Assembly (NCBI GenBank): GCA_030248195.1
Contig: JASAND010030682.1
Coordinates: forward strand, 1-64,000
Direction of reading: 5' to 3'
Length of the DNA stretch: 64,000 nt
Source of the DNA: Trissonchulus latispiculum
Lineage: Eukaryota; Nematoda; Enoplea; Enoplida; Ironidae
Numbering within the stretch: the stretch's first letter is position 1; each line of letters begins with the position of its first letter. Positions 54,701 through 61,867 of this stretch are shown in pieces. The position numbers and the translations under genes are program-made. The notes beneath the pieces are model-generated. The model did not search any database. It was not told the DNA's origin and was given only the letters and a program-made list of their open reading frames with translations.

Positions 54701-55324
54701 TGGACAGTAGCTTTGTTGATTGGTATAGGAAATGTGTCGGTTTTCTGTGCTGCTTTTAGTACTGTGAAAAGTCAAGTGGAAACGAAACTGTTCTACAGTT
54801 TCGAGGAAGCGCGAAATATCATTGACGATTCGCCTAAATACTGTCCGTATGAACTGAGTCTGCACTGCACCTGTGCGCTAATTTGCCTAATTTCATACAG
54901 CTTTGTGCAAACTGCGATAAATCGAAAAGCTTCGCAAAAATTGTTGCTGCATGACAGCAAGCGAATTCAGACCTGTCTAAGTTGTCGTGGTAGTTTCCGG
55001 CAGATCAGGAAGTATCTAAAATCTCTAGTTGCAGGAATGGGAGTTTATGGAATTTGTACTGTAGTGTATTTAATTGCTTTTTCCTGTGGTGTTCATTTTC
55101 ATGAAATGATGCTGCAACAATTAAGCGAAACGAAAAATATCACTGCAATCAAAGCTGTACTTGTAGATAATCAACGAAAAGTTAAATGTTTACTAATGAT
55201 AGAAGTTGTTGTTATGTCAAAAATGTGGATTGAGCCACTAGTTCATCTTCTGACTATTCAAAAAATCAGGAAATTTCTGGTAAACATGGTAACTCATAGC
55301 AAAACGGTGTCGATGAAACTTTAA
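39749..55324 (+). CDS. Rhodopsin-like seven-transmembrane receptor, two exons (39749-39935, 54474-55324)
   Basis: Exon 1 starts at ATG 39749 and ends at a consensus donor A|GTAAGA after 39935 (phase 1). Exon 2 starts at 54474 after TTTCAG, and its first two bases complete the split codon. The joined frame is 345 codons plus TAA at 55322-55324. Transmembrane helices: TM1 GAITVFINVLAIILIARM and the start of TM2 HGIVLSLFI in exon 1. Exon 2 has the rest of TM2, TM3 (VHYSSLCILQTYALKRPLAY, the DRY region replaced), TM4 WTVALLIGIGNVSVFCAAF, TM5 CTCALICLISYSFVQTAI, TM6 GVYGICTVVYLIAFSCGV and TM7 with IEPLVHLL in place of NPxxY. It is probably a divergent class A receptor. The ligand is unknown. The 14.5-kb intron holds a BEL/Pao element and an antisense CARD exon. 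The splice join is inferred, not proven. Confidence 0.62.
40030..40145. repeat. GTGAAAT/CCGGGGGAAA-type repeat, copy 1
   Basis: Several GTGAAATTTTTCC and GGAAAAATATCACC units alternate in opposite orientations in the first part of the receptor intron. A similar cluster occurs at 63440-63545, directly before the second copy of the duplicated segment. Confidence 0.5.
40146..43860. other. Receptor intron, no gene recognised
   Basis: AT-rich sequence. Notable pieces: a decayed B-box (GGTTCAACCCC on the minus strand near 40830), a CAAGAGTACACAATAAC MITE end at about 41127, and a GGCCCGA-rich stretch at about 41275-41395. The open frames at 42950-43563 have no recognisable domain. Confidence 0.4.
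43868..44014. mobile_element. Short MITE-like repeat (copy 2 of the GTCGAC family)
   Basis: ACATGTGCAGG at 43870 and AACACATGTTGTG near 44000 are imperfect inverted ends around a G/C-run core homologous to the element at 31082-31256. Flanking repeats of GTCAACT and CCCCAATTGGTCAAC suggest insertion into another repeat. Confidence 0.4.
44561..45007 (-). other. Two adjacent open frames of unknown nature
   Basis: The minus strand carries a 66-codon frame (45007-44807) beginning MPRLCDAFPKPRSVLRRMFN. It is followed by a 70-codon frame from ATG 44773 to 44561 beginning MSSYFGKRKFVENGAKVYGK. Their composition is protein-like, with amphipathic helical stretches, but I recognise no family. They end just outside the BEL/Pao insertion. 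They may be a degraded or split gene, an exon pair, or chance. Confidence 0.25.
45061..45313 (-). repeat. 3' LTR of the BEL/Pao element
   Basis: 253 bp, ending at the CTTAG duplication on its outer side. On the minus strand it begins TGTTGCGCTACGCGC and ends CAGCCTTACA. Compared with the other LTR it lacks 9 bases near 45100 and one ATT unit near 45230. Confidence 0.93.
45329..46513 (-). CDS. Third ORF of the BEL/Pao element: NADAR-like domain plus SGNH/GDSL-like hydrolase
   Basis: The start is taken at ATG 46513, directly after TTTCAGG, a splice-acceptor-like site (the open frame extends to 46555). The product is 394 residues. Residue numbers below count from 46555. The N-terminal half has NADAR-like hallmarks: SIEMAYWY (residues 47-54, with the conserved Glu), NTQWIFSSDQIYMAILV, QKNNPFHDAF, GDSYVWSCGI (146-155) and PGFNLYGRLVEVL (173-185). 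The C-terminal half has SGNH motifs: LLSDSQG (catalytic Ser about 224), GGGNV (block II), SCGVNH (block III, 268-273) and DSFHVNHAG (catalytic Asp 365 and His 368). NADAR enzymes act on ADP-ribosylated or NAD-related substrates and SGNH enzymes are esterases. Both roles here are inferred. It occupies the envelope position but lacks a signal peptide or transmembrane anchor. Confidence 0.75.
   Translation of the reverse strand: MALSKCQVIIDDVSKLSRFVKYSFNVGFKSVTSIEMAYWYIFLLQHGAFAEADYLITNQKFRDNPISIATWARQQVRHPNTQWIFSSDQIYMAILVHLLEQKNNPFHDAFVSLRAHIGDEGIQFFATSGNGGDSYVWSCGIRKSTLLGISGRIKDRHFPGFNLYGRLVEVLFSQFQNGAYGCSFPMSQLLTSYCLSAAPTSKTVFLLSDSQGRQVTSIGGGNVIAISGGKYHRLANACASQNVSMSDYKIVIISCGVNHARQHCSKWQHSWDQLVSLLEPLRSSTTTQVIFNCAIEIPNNHSVRSHNRWVKRQWKHLRFPDNFHLCEWPLSRNNPFLDRPSRINRRLFHSDSFHVNHAGFRQFWFRWCEFIPQLSLVPYVLSGRLYPDGSGVLH
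46560..47070. repeat. Degenerate minisatellite between integrase and ORF3
   Basis: Repeats of a GAGATAATCTTGGA / ACACTGAGATAAT motif fill 46700-47050, inside the retrotransposon. It may act as a spacer or intron ahead of ORF3. A comparable CAAAAACTGACAAA-type repeat region precedes gag at 52400-52690. Confidence 0.55.
47072..48772 (-). pseudogene. BEL/Pao integrase with C-terminal DUF5641-like domain
   Basis: The frame holds the zinc-binding H2C2 region (HHRTFHSGVNY then GCGVCRKY) and the catalytic core: FDYTGIDYFGPL (first Asp), IISDNAKTF (second Asp) and WMGGFYERLVGSVKR (Glu). It ends in a DUF5641-like tail (VGTVVQIKEQLPRCRWKIG, PDGRKLVRPMRLIFP). All catalytic residues are present, but the frame differs from RNase H upstream, with a frameshift near 48700-48780. 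It catalyses insertion of the cDNA. The tail ends in an acidic VFDMEDSD and stop at 47072. Confidence 0.88.
48552..49457 (-). pseudogene. BEL/Pao RNase H region
   Basis: Contains the RNase H landmarks HCFCDASSKAYATAIYLR (first Asp), SRLELMAAVLRVR (Glu) and IIWTDSKCVLHWI (second Asp), and then CNPVDLPSRG, a BEL/Pao-type signature. It lies in a different frame from both reverse transcriptase and integrase. The single polyprotein expected for BEL elements is therefore interrupted on both sides. Confidence 0.87.
49447..51093 (-). pseudogene. BEL/Pao protease and reverse transcriptase
   Basis: The aspartic protease motif FFDTGSTRSYV lies near the N-terminus. Reverse transcriptase follows with RIVYDASAK, ALTCDIEKAFLQVGL (catalytic Asp), YRFCRVPFGVISSPFLL and NIYVDNVITG. 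The polymerase box is YVDN rather than YVDD. The region overlaps the end of gag in another frame, with the shift near 51040-51060. Without a programmed frameshift, the polyprotein would end at gag. Confidence 0.9.
51017..52105 (-). pseudogene. BEL/Pao gag (DUF1759 and three zinc knuckles)
   Basis: The capsid-like DUF1759 region reads KLFSGNPLEWQEFWDTFQST and LKYLKSYLRGDALEV. Three CCHC-type knuckles follow: CCYCGQKHFADLC, CYRCLASGHSSRNC and CFYCKQPTHHSSLC. The first in-frame codon of this ORF is GTG, so it is probably a continuation of the upstream frame at 52144-52389 rather than an independent start. Gag packages the element RNA. Confidence 0.87.
52144..52389 (-). pseudogene. N-terminal coiled-coil part of BEL/Pao gag
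   Basis: An 81-codon frame from ATG 52389, rich in Gln, Glu and Lys with heptad-like spacing, for example FENLKIQFADQEILISNLQQ. It stops just before the DUF1759 gag frame, from which it differs by a frameshift at about 52140. A coiled coil at the start of gag is common in BEL elements. Confidence 0.7.
52691..52955 (-). repeat. 5' LTR of the BEL/Pao element
   Basis: 265 bp, otherwise matching the 3' LTR. Element transcription should start here on the minus strand. TGG directly inside its inner edge is the expected start of a tRNA primer site. Confidence 0.93.
52961..54015. other. Receptor intron with a duplicated segment, no gene
   Basis: 53120-53470 holds two to three diverged copies of a roughly 165-bp unit (AGCTTAAAATTAAAAT, then TTTTCGAC.TGTAGAATTC, then CCGTGCTG and CCGGAACCAT). 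The open frame at 53069-53269 begins with a Gly/Ser run and reads into the repeat, so I do not call it a gene. At 53720-54015 the minus-strand frames beyond the CARD stop look partly protein-like but are interrupted. Confidence 0.4.
54016..54237 (-). CDS. CARD-domain exon (death-fold adaptor fragment)
   Basis: From ATG 54237, placed five bases after an acceptor-like TTTTAG, the minus strand encodes 73 residues with the pattern of a caspase-recruitment domain. The helices include DNLVLFCNDIKAESVLDYLL, NVAEDLRRLTPAHDRNVDII and GANASILFREALRKS. The late HDRNVDIIATLNRHGANA matches the usual DKxxxLLxxLxxRGPxA spacing. CARDs join caspases and innate-immune receptors to adaptors. A TGA stops the frame where family members usually continue for a few residues, and the next in-frame residues (QHALIMIL) still look CARD-like. 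It may be a truncated pseudogene or a CARD-only protein. It lies antisense in the receptor intron, 236 bases from exon 2. Confidence 0.5.
   Translation of the reverse strand: MDLVNDNLVLFCNDIKAESVLDYLLEVELFSPNVAEDLRRLTPAHDRNVDIIATLNRHGANASILFREALRKS
54474..55324 (+). CDS. Receptor exon 2 (TM2 end to C-terminus)
   Basis: This long exon follows a pyrimidine-rich acceptor ending TTTAAATTTCAG at 54473. It encodes a hydrophobic protein with five further membrane spans, a Cys/His-rich extracellular loop and a short basic tail ending VSMKL. If exon 1 were not used, a start at ATG 54497 or 54500 would leave a receptor without TM1, which is unlikely to work. The second open frame through 54493-54759 is a shadow. 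Confidence 0.7.
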
Positions 55325-55450
55325 TATTGCTGTTACTGTACTATGCTATGACCAAAAATTTATGGAACCAAGCAAATTTCGAGCTTTGAGTAACTGGTCT
55401 GAATCCTTCGCTTCCTGAGGTTTTCAAAACCATATACTTTGTTTCAAATC

Positions 55451-56206
55451 TCAAATGCACATGCAAGGCGGACAGCCGGTTCTTCTACGTTCACCACGGT
55501 CCACCCACACACTGTACAGCAAACCATTCTCCAAACTGCAGTCTTTGGACTCGGTTAAGGTGCTAAGGCGTCGCTCTTCCTCCTTAGGCAAGTTTCCCTT
55601 TTCCAGATATCTGATAATGTCTCTGCACAAATCGTCTTTCTTCTGGGCTTCCGCCCAGCCCTCCAAAGGACCGGGCTCAGTGTCCGGCTGGTTGGCTTCT
55701 TTGTTACCGAGAGCGAAACACACCTCTGTCTCTTCTTTCACATCTTCCGATTCGGAGGTAGCTTCGCCGTCGTCCTTGACTTTAGGAAATCGGCTCAGGC
55801 CATCCACGTTTTCGTGAATCTTACCGCTCCTATATTCCACCTGAAAGTTGTACGCTTGCTGGGATATCGCCCACCGGCTCAACATCGGAGAGGTGTCCTT
55901 CATCTCCATCAACCATTTCAGTGCCTGATGGTCCGTCACAATGGTGAACTTGCGGCCATACAAGCAGATCCGAAACTTCTCCACACCGAACAGGATTGCC
56001 AAAGTCTCGCGTTTCACTGTTGAATAGTTGGCTTGGCTCTTCCCCAGTGTTTTGCTGGCGTAGGCAATTGTGTTTTCTTTTCCGTCTATTCTCTGAGCCA
56101 ACACCGCTCCGAGTCCAAGATTGGAGGCATCTGTATATACCACAAAGGGATACCTGAAGTCCGGATACGCAAGTATCGGAGGCGAAGTCAGTGCTCGACG
56201 AAGCAC
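55451..56206 (-). pseudogene. Ty3-type RNase H fragment
   Basis: A clear RNase H of a Ty3/gypsy element: FVVYTDASNLGLGAVLAQ, YSTVKRETLAILFGVEKFR, FTIVTDHQALKWLMEMKD and VDGLSRFP. The frame ends at 55451, before the integrase zinc finger, so the copy is truncated there. Reverse transcriptase lies upstream in a different frame with sequence missing between 56206 and 56281. Confidence 0.88.
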
Positions 56207-56280
56207 ATCAAATGCCTCCTGATGTTGATCGGTCCAGCGGAACTGCTCGCTGTGGTCAGGTCATACCGAGGCTTGCTCTT

Positions 56281-57187
56281 TTAGCTGAAGTGCTTGACGA
56301 ATCTTCGGTAGTACGAACACATTGCGTTCTTCGGGGGTTGCAATCTCGTTATGGCGTCCGTATTCGCGGGATCCGGCTGCACGCCTGATTTGGATACCAC
56401 GTGGCCCAGAAATGTAACGGATCTTCCGCAAAAGAAACACTTCTTAGGTTTCAGTTTCAGGCCTGCAGCTCGCAGTCGCTGAAACACTTCCTCCAAGTCC
56501 TTTAGGTGCTGCTCAAAGGTTTCGGAGAATACCAGGATATCATCGATGTAAATCAGACAAGTCTGCCATTGAAGTCCACAAAGAAGAAATTCCAGAAACC
56601 GTTGACACGTCGCAGGTGCATTAGTCAGGCCAAAAGGCATCACCAGAAACTCATAGTGTCCGGCATACGTTCTTCTCCTGACCCTCTGAGGCAACTGGTA
56701 CCTGCCAGTATCCACTGCAGAGGTCCATGCTGGAGAAATACTTGGTCTTCCCCAACACAGCCAGACAGTCATCGGTTCGCGGCAACGGGAAGGAATCTCG
56801 CTTGGTCACGTCATTGACTTTTCGGAAATCCACACAGAATCTGTCGGAACCATCTTTTTTCTTTACCAACAGGGCAGGCGATGCCCACGGGCTGGCGGAT
56901 TTCCTTATTAGACCTTGTTCCTCCATTTCCTTGATACACTGAGCTATTTGGTCTCTCCGCTGAGGAGACTCCCGGTAAGAACGCTGGCGTATTGGCGCGC
57001 TGTTGCCTGTGTTGATTCGGTGTTCCACCAATGCCGTTCGTCCTAAGTCCTGTTTCCCTTTCGAAAATCTGTCTGAGTAGATGCCGAGGAGCAGCTTCAG
57101 TCTTTCCTTCTGCTCGGAAGTTATGTCGGAATCCCCCAGATGAATATGGAATGTGGATGTGGAATTTGGGCAGTTTCCGTCGGGCAA
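56281..57187 (-). pseudogene. Ty3-type reverse transcriptase, frameshifted
   Basis: The first part (57187-56651) holds ASPWASPALLVKKKDGSDRF, CVDFRKVNDVTKRDSFPLP and SSMDLCSGYWQVPV (catalytic Asp). The second (56772-56281) holds YEFLVMPFGLTNAPATCQRF, LIYIDDILVFSET (YIDD box) and FLGHVVSKSGVQPDP. The two parts are in different frames with a shift near 56660-56690. The chain is otherwise typical in length, so it was active before decay. Confidence 0.88.
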
Positions 57188-57987
57188 TCCGGCGGACTCA
57201 CGGTGGGTGGATCAAGATTAGTGTCCAGCATACAGAGGATGTCTTTTTCGTCGTCAACAGCCTTCATGTAGCCGACGGTAACACCTTTTCGAAGCTTGAT
57301 AGGATAATTTGAAGTGTACAACAGGCGAAGTTGCAATTGTCCTGCCTTCGGCCTCACCAGCACTCTGGCAGCATGCATGCAGGTTCGTTCCTTGAAGGTT
57401 AGGTGCTCCTCCACTAAACCTGTGCGTCCGTCCGTGAAGTTGGCCACCAGACTAGCCACCAACACTTTCTTCGCTCGGTCCAACCTCAAGGTGGTCGGCC
57501 AAGGTTACTGGGGCTGTAGTTACCTTCGGATCCTGAACAGCATCCACAGAGTCTCCCATATTGCCCAACTCCACTACTCCAGTTCTCCAGTTTATCTTTA
57601 AAAAGTCCATTTTCCTTAGGATATCGGTTCCTTTTTGAAAGTTTGCTTTGTCACCCGCAGCCAGACTGTGCCAGTAATCAGTGGTCGCGCCCTTAAGGTG
57701 CGCCGCTAGACCTTCTGATTTACGGTTTTCGTCCCAGTGGTTAAACAAAGCTATGCGCTCAAATTGATTGAGCCACTCTTCAAAGTCCTTCCCCCCAAGA
57801 CCCAGAAAATGAGGGGATATTCCTAAGCTCGCTTACCCTGGGTAGAGCTCCACCATCTACCCCCTCCTTGACTGCCTGCGTCGTCTCCCGGAATGAAATT
57901 GTCACAGTCCTGACTGCCCTGTTCACTCAATTCCCCGTCAGGGTTTTCCCCCAAGGATCCATGTGGCAAAGCACCCCCATCAGCCAT
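57121..57987 (-). pseudogene. Ty3-type gag start, gag fragment and protease remnant
   Basis: A gag start lies at ATG 57987 (MADGGALPHGSLGENPDGEL). A later fragment has FNHWDENRKSEGLAAHLKGA, followed directly by GTDILRKMDFLKINWRTG. In this family the latter belongs to the C-terminal side of the protease, so the rest of gag and the protease active site are deleted. The 57489-57121 frame continues towards reverse transcriptase after a frameshift. Confidence 0.72.
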
Positions 57988-58270
57988 TGTTGAACTAGCT
58001 AGCTACTACCAAATTATTGTTGAATTTTAACAGGTGAAACCAAATTTTAAATCCCGAAAACAGATAGAAACAGTTCTTTTAGTGATAAACGTGAGGCCGA
58101 AACGGAAATCTGAACGTGGTTCTTTGACTCCTGACATCAGTGCAAACTAGCGACCGACTAGTTTAAAGTTAACCCTAAGTGACTGCTCACAACCGGCTCA
58201 CCGTACCTCTGATGAGATATTGTCCGCTAAAGTTGTCCGACCTAGTGTTCCGGGGCCTGTTCGTGGCCAG
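57896..58270 (-). repeat. Ty3-type leader and gag-start repeat, copy B
   Basis: Closely matches 61005-61368, including ACTAGCGACCGACTAGTTTA and TGATGAGATATTGTCCGC, with a small insertion near 57987. Both copies encode the same gag start. It shows that two copies of one family lie here in the same orientation. Confidence 0.85.
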
Positions 58271-58575
58271 ACCCGACTGACTTTAAGTCACATGTTTACA
58301 GTCTGTAAATAGTCACTACAATGCTAAACTGATTGTTTTTACAGGTTCAACGCAGTTTCTTCAGGTACCAGGTTACATCACCTTCCTCTCCAAATAAGTA
58401 GCGTCCTCGCTACTGGCCACGTCGGCTCAGGAATTATTCCAGAGCTGACTCCAGACCATCGGACACAAAACCGGCGCAGAGAATGAGCAGCCGGGTGGTA
58501 CGTGGGGTAAACCCACGAAGTACCGGGGCTGTTGGCTCCGGTAGGTTGACAGGTATTTTCGGAGATGGTGGTCAG

Positions 58576-58939
58576 AATCTCGGGATCTCAGCTCTGAGGT
58601 CCTGAGCCAATTCAGCGATCACCCGATCCGCTTCCGCCCGCCATTCAGGCCGACCCTCTGCGTCCAGGGCAACCACAAGGCGATCATATCCTGACATACC
58701 TGCCATGGGCAACCCGGGATTCCGAGGAAAAAGTCGACTGACCCTCTCCGGTGGTTGCGGCGTTTGCGGTCCCGGCTATGATCATCAGGGGACGCATCCC
58801 CACGCCGTGAGCTTTTGGCTTTCTTCGGCGGTTTTCGCCACGCCGCGTCCTCACCACCACCAGCCGCAGCTGCCGGTCTCTTTAGTTTCTGGTCCAAATT
58901 CCGGAACAAAGCCTGGGCGACGGGATCGTAGGGCTCCAC
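58576..58939 (-). pseudogene. Basic C-terminal extension, frameshifted, of unknown origin
   Basis: One minus frame from 58939 gives LKRPAAAAGGGEDAAWRKPP, KKAKSSRRGDASPDD and HSRDRKRRNHRR, a lysine/arginine-rich NLS-like stretch. A second frame continues with MSGYDRLVVALDAEGRPEWR and stops at 58576. Together they look like one protein end broken by a frameshift. Its position after the PWWP region suggests, but does not prove, that it belonged to the same polyprotein. Confidence 0.35.
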
Positions 58940-59339
58940 AGCTGGTTCCGGGCCAGGAGGGGTTCGAGGCCCACGAGGCCCAACCTGCTAATCGCCAGCA
59001 GATGGAGAGTCCAACTCTCCAGCTTCCGGCTCCATCAGCTCATCCGGGGACTGATACGTTTCCACAACCAGTTCCTCCACCGGCTCCTCCCGTTCCAACA
59101 CCGGTGCTGTTCATCGTCTATCACCAGATTTTCCGCCGGCGTTGACTTCCCAGAATCGGCCGCTTGCTCCTCGGGTGGACTGACGTGTTCGACGCCAGCT
59201 CCCACAGATGCCTGCTCTCCGGATCTCTATCCGGACTGTCCAGTTGCTGGTTCCACCTCGTCTGGCCCTAGTGGGTGGGGTAGTCACTGGCACAGTTTCA
59301 CACTCCTGAATTCCAGCCCAACCCCGTGTCCAGGTTAAT

Positions 59340-59725
59340 TTTCGTTTTCCCCCAATTTTATTCAGATACAAATAATGTATGCGGTTACACAGACACAAAC
59401 AGTATATAAAAACAATTGAATAATACAATAATAAACAAATAATATAAAGGCGCAAGGCCGGCACACTACACACACGCATACAAGTTATAACACGCACACA
59501 ATATAATGGCCCTCTGGCCGACATACCTGCGGGAGACATAGACACCAAGCTGGAGGAGACAAGGGAGCAGTCGGGTACACCCGACTGTCCCACAAGACAG
59601 ACACAAGCAACACTGACTCACAAAATGCAAGTAAACAGAAGTGTCTGCAGACAATATGCAAATTAGTCTGCAGGCGCAACAAAAATGTAAACACCCCGCA
59701 TACACATATGCATATACACTACAGT
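59340..59725 (-). repeat. Candidate LTR or 3' end of the integrase-PWWP element
   Basis: On the minus strand it begins TGTAGTGTATATGC right after the PWWP-containing frame. It contains a hairpin CAGTCGGGTGTACCCGACTG and an AATAAAA signal near its end. The frame through it is low-complexity Cys/Leu/Val codons, so it is probably not protein. No second copy is in the window, so LTR status is unconfirmed. Confidence 0.35.
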
Positions 59726-59726
59726 T

Positions 59727-61003
59727 CAACTCGCCATTCATGTCCTTGGCCATTATAGCAGCCACTCGGTCGGGCGCATCCAGGATGACACCAGGCTTGC
59801 GGCCCTCAGCTTCCCACTGCGGGCGCGCAACTATCCACTCCAAGCATTCTTCCACGGCTCTGTTTACTTTGACATTCCGCAATGCCGAGGCTGTGGCCCG
59901 GAATTGGAAGTTCGTCAGAAAATCCGCAATCTGCTCTTTTTTGACAAAAGCACACTTAGCGTCTCCGAAGAACAGCACTGGAATCATCTTTTCTCGTGAT
60001 TTCGGTCTCCTTAGGTCAGCTACTGCTTCAGCAGTGAGTATCTTTGCCGGCCAATGAGGACATCCCCGAAATTTCGCCCATACCAGAGTCCCCGGAGCGG
60101 GCATCACTTTCACAGGGTCCACTTCCTCTTCTCGGTTCGGAGGATTATCTGTCCTCGTTTCGTCCATATCTTCCGTCGCTGTGGCGTTGCCAGCTATATC
60201 ATTCGTCGGTTGTTCCACTTCTTCATCTTCTTCCCCCTGCACATTCTCCACCTCGTTTACATTACCCTCAGGCTCCGTGTGAGGCTTCACTGATCCGAAA
60301 CAAGGTTTTAAACTGTTGACATGGACGTGTTCTACTTTCCCAGCATCGTCCCCCGGCAGGATGATTCGGTAGTTCACTGGAGACGTTTGGCGGTCTACTC
60401 GATACGGTCCGTGCCATAGGTGACTCAGCTTCCGACACTTCCCTTTTCCAACGGCAGGATTGTACAACCACACTTTGTCGCCAGGCTGGAAACTGTCAAA
60501 CTTCACTCGCGCATAGTCTTTTCTGCTTACTCTGAGCGGCTTCAACATTCTTTCGGGCTAGTTGACGAGCTTCAGTCAGACGCCCGACCAACTCGGCTCG
60601 AAATTGTTGCGTGGTCGTAGCAGCTTCGTCCACTGTCTCATCATAGGTTCCGAGGTCCGTCGGTAACCTAGCATCTCGTCCATGCATCAGGTAGAATGGA
60701 GTTTCGTAGGTAGTATCGTGGACTGCAGTTCGCAAGGCGAATAGTGCGTACGGCAGGAAAGTATCCCAATCCTTCTGATGTCGGCTGACGTACGCGGAGA
60801 GAGTTTTCACGATGGTCTTGTTCGCATTTTCCACTTGACCGTTACATTCAGGATGATAACTTGTCGTGCGCCGCTGATTCACGTCCATTATGTTGCAGAC
60901 CTCCGCAACAATTGCAGCAAGGAAGTTGGTACCTCTGTCCTACACCAGGACCTTCGGTGCTCCGTGTCGACAAATTATCTGTTCTACCAGCACACGCGCT
61001 GCA
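59727..61003 (-). pseudogene. Ty3-type integrase fused to a PWWP domain
   Basis: The core frame shows the second Asp in DRGTNF (after an in-frame TAG at 60942-60940) and the Glu in HPECNGQVENANKT (60831). The first Asp is deleted with everything upstream of 61005. A frameshift near 60515 leads into the integrase C-terminal domain (FDSFQPGDKVWLYNPAVGKG, LWHGPYRVDR with the GPY motif at about 60405). An acidic linker follows (GEEDEEVEQPTNDIAG), then a PWWP domain at 60095-59829. PWWP domains bind DNA and methylated H3K36 nucleosomes. The fusion would tether integration to such chromatin, like the chromodomain of chromoviruses; that role is inferred. The copy itself is inactive. Confidence 0.8.
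59829..60095 (-). other. PWWP chromatin-reader domain within the integrase ORF
   Basis: The stretch reads GTLVWAKFRGCPHWPAKIL, with PHWP as the PWWP signature, followed by MIPVLFFGDAKCAFVKKEQI. It ends in a helical bundle (ALRNVKVNRAVEECLEWI). The beta-barrel motifs (VWAK, PHWP, VLFFGD) are in the canonical order and spacing. Aromatic-cage candidates are W157, W166 and F193/F194 of the ORF starting at 60548. This part of the frame has no stop or shift. Confidence 0.85.
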
Positions 61004-61004
61004 C

Positions 61005-61368
61005 AAATTGTCACCGTCCTGACTGCCCTGTTCACTCAATTCCCCGTCAGAGTTTTCCCCCAAGGGTCCATGTGGCAAAGCACCCCCATCAGTTGCAAGC
61101 TACTACCGAATTATTGTTGAATTTTAACAGGTAAAAACCAAAATTTAAATCCGAAAACAGATAGAAACCGTTCTTTATTAAGATAAACGTGAGGCCGAAA
61201 CAGAAATCTGAATGTGGTTCTTTGACTCCTGGCACCAGTGTAAACTAGCGACCGACTAGTTTAAAGTTAACCCTAAGTGATTGCTCACAAGCGGCTCACC
61301 GTACCTCTGATGAGATATTGTCCGCTAAAGTTGTCCGACCTAGTGTTCCGGGGTCTGTCCGTGGCCAG
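61005..61368 (-). repeat. Ty3-type leader and gag-start repeat, copy A
   Basis: Counterpart of 57896-58270. The gag start is fused directly to integrase sequence at 61005, so gag, protease, reverse transcriptase and RNase H are missing from this copy. Beyond 61368 it diverges for about 180 bases and then shares ACCCGACTGACTTTA with copy B. Confidence 0.85.
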
Positions 61369-61867
61369 AAAAATCCAGGAATTAGACACGTACAGAGGCT
61401 AGTCCAGCTGCGCTGTCCGTGCGCTTGTCCACAAGTCCGAACTTCAGTCAAGTTGAATTAGTCCTAACTTGACTTCTCTGGCAGTTGCAAAGAAAACTTT
61501 GGCGTAGCAAGCCAAACAGAAAGTGCGCTCGGCGCTCCGAAACCCGACTGACTTTATTAAAATCCAAGTTCAGACTGACTATCAAATTTACAAAACTTCA
61601 ATTTATGCACCAAAGGCACCAAAGATGCTATGGCTAATTCTAAGTTAGAAGCTATGTTTTGGCTCCACGAGCCCATTTAACACAAAGTCCAGATACTACA
61701 TGCGTAGGTAGACGAAACTGAAAAGGTTAAAAGGCAGCCGCCGAGCTGCAGTAAAGTGAAAAACCAAAAGAAAGAAAGAAGTATTTCGCTTAGTGTATAC
61801 GTAAAGGCCATATTGGATAACCGTAGTTAGACATAGGTAGAGAAGTTAAGAGAAACCAGGGGCGTAC
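61369..61867. other. Sequence upstream of Ty3-type copy A, no gene
   Basis: The stretch holds no recognisable gene. The short match to copy B near 61550 suggests remaining element leader. The rest is AT-rich. Confidence 0.4.

Noticed and set aside
54493..54759. 88-codon frame beginning MHDVQNFLVS
   Set aside because: It is an alternative frame over receptor exon 2; the long hydrophobic frame is the coding one.
58705..59145. 146-codon plus-strand frame rich in Pro
   Set aside because: Antisense shadow of GC-rich retrotransposon sequence; the minus strand reads as the meaningful protein remnant.
59466..59720. C-terminal continuation of the PWWP frame
   Set aside because: Cys/Leu/Val-rich low-information codons over an LTR-like stretch with hairpin and AATAAAA. 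The protein probably ended or continued elsewhere.
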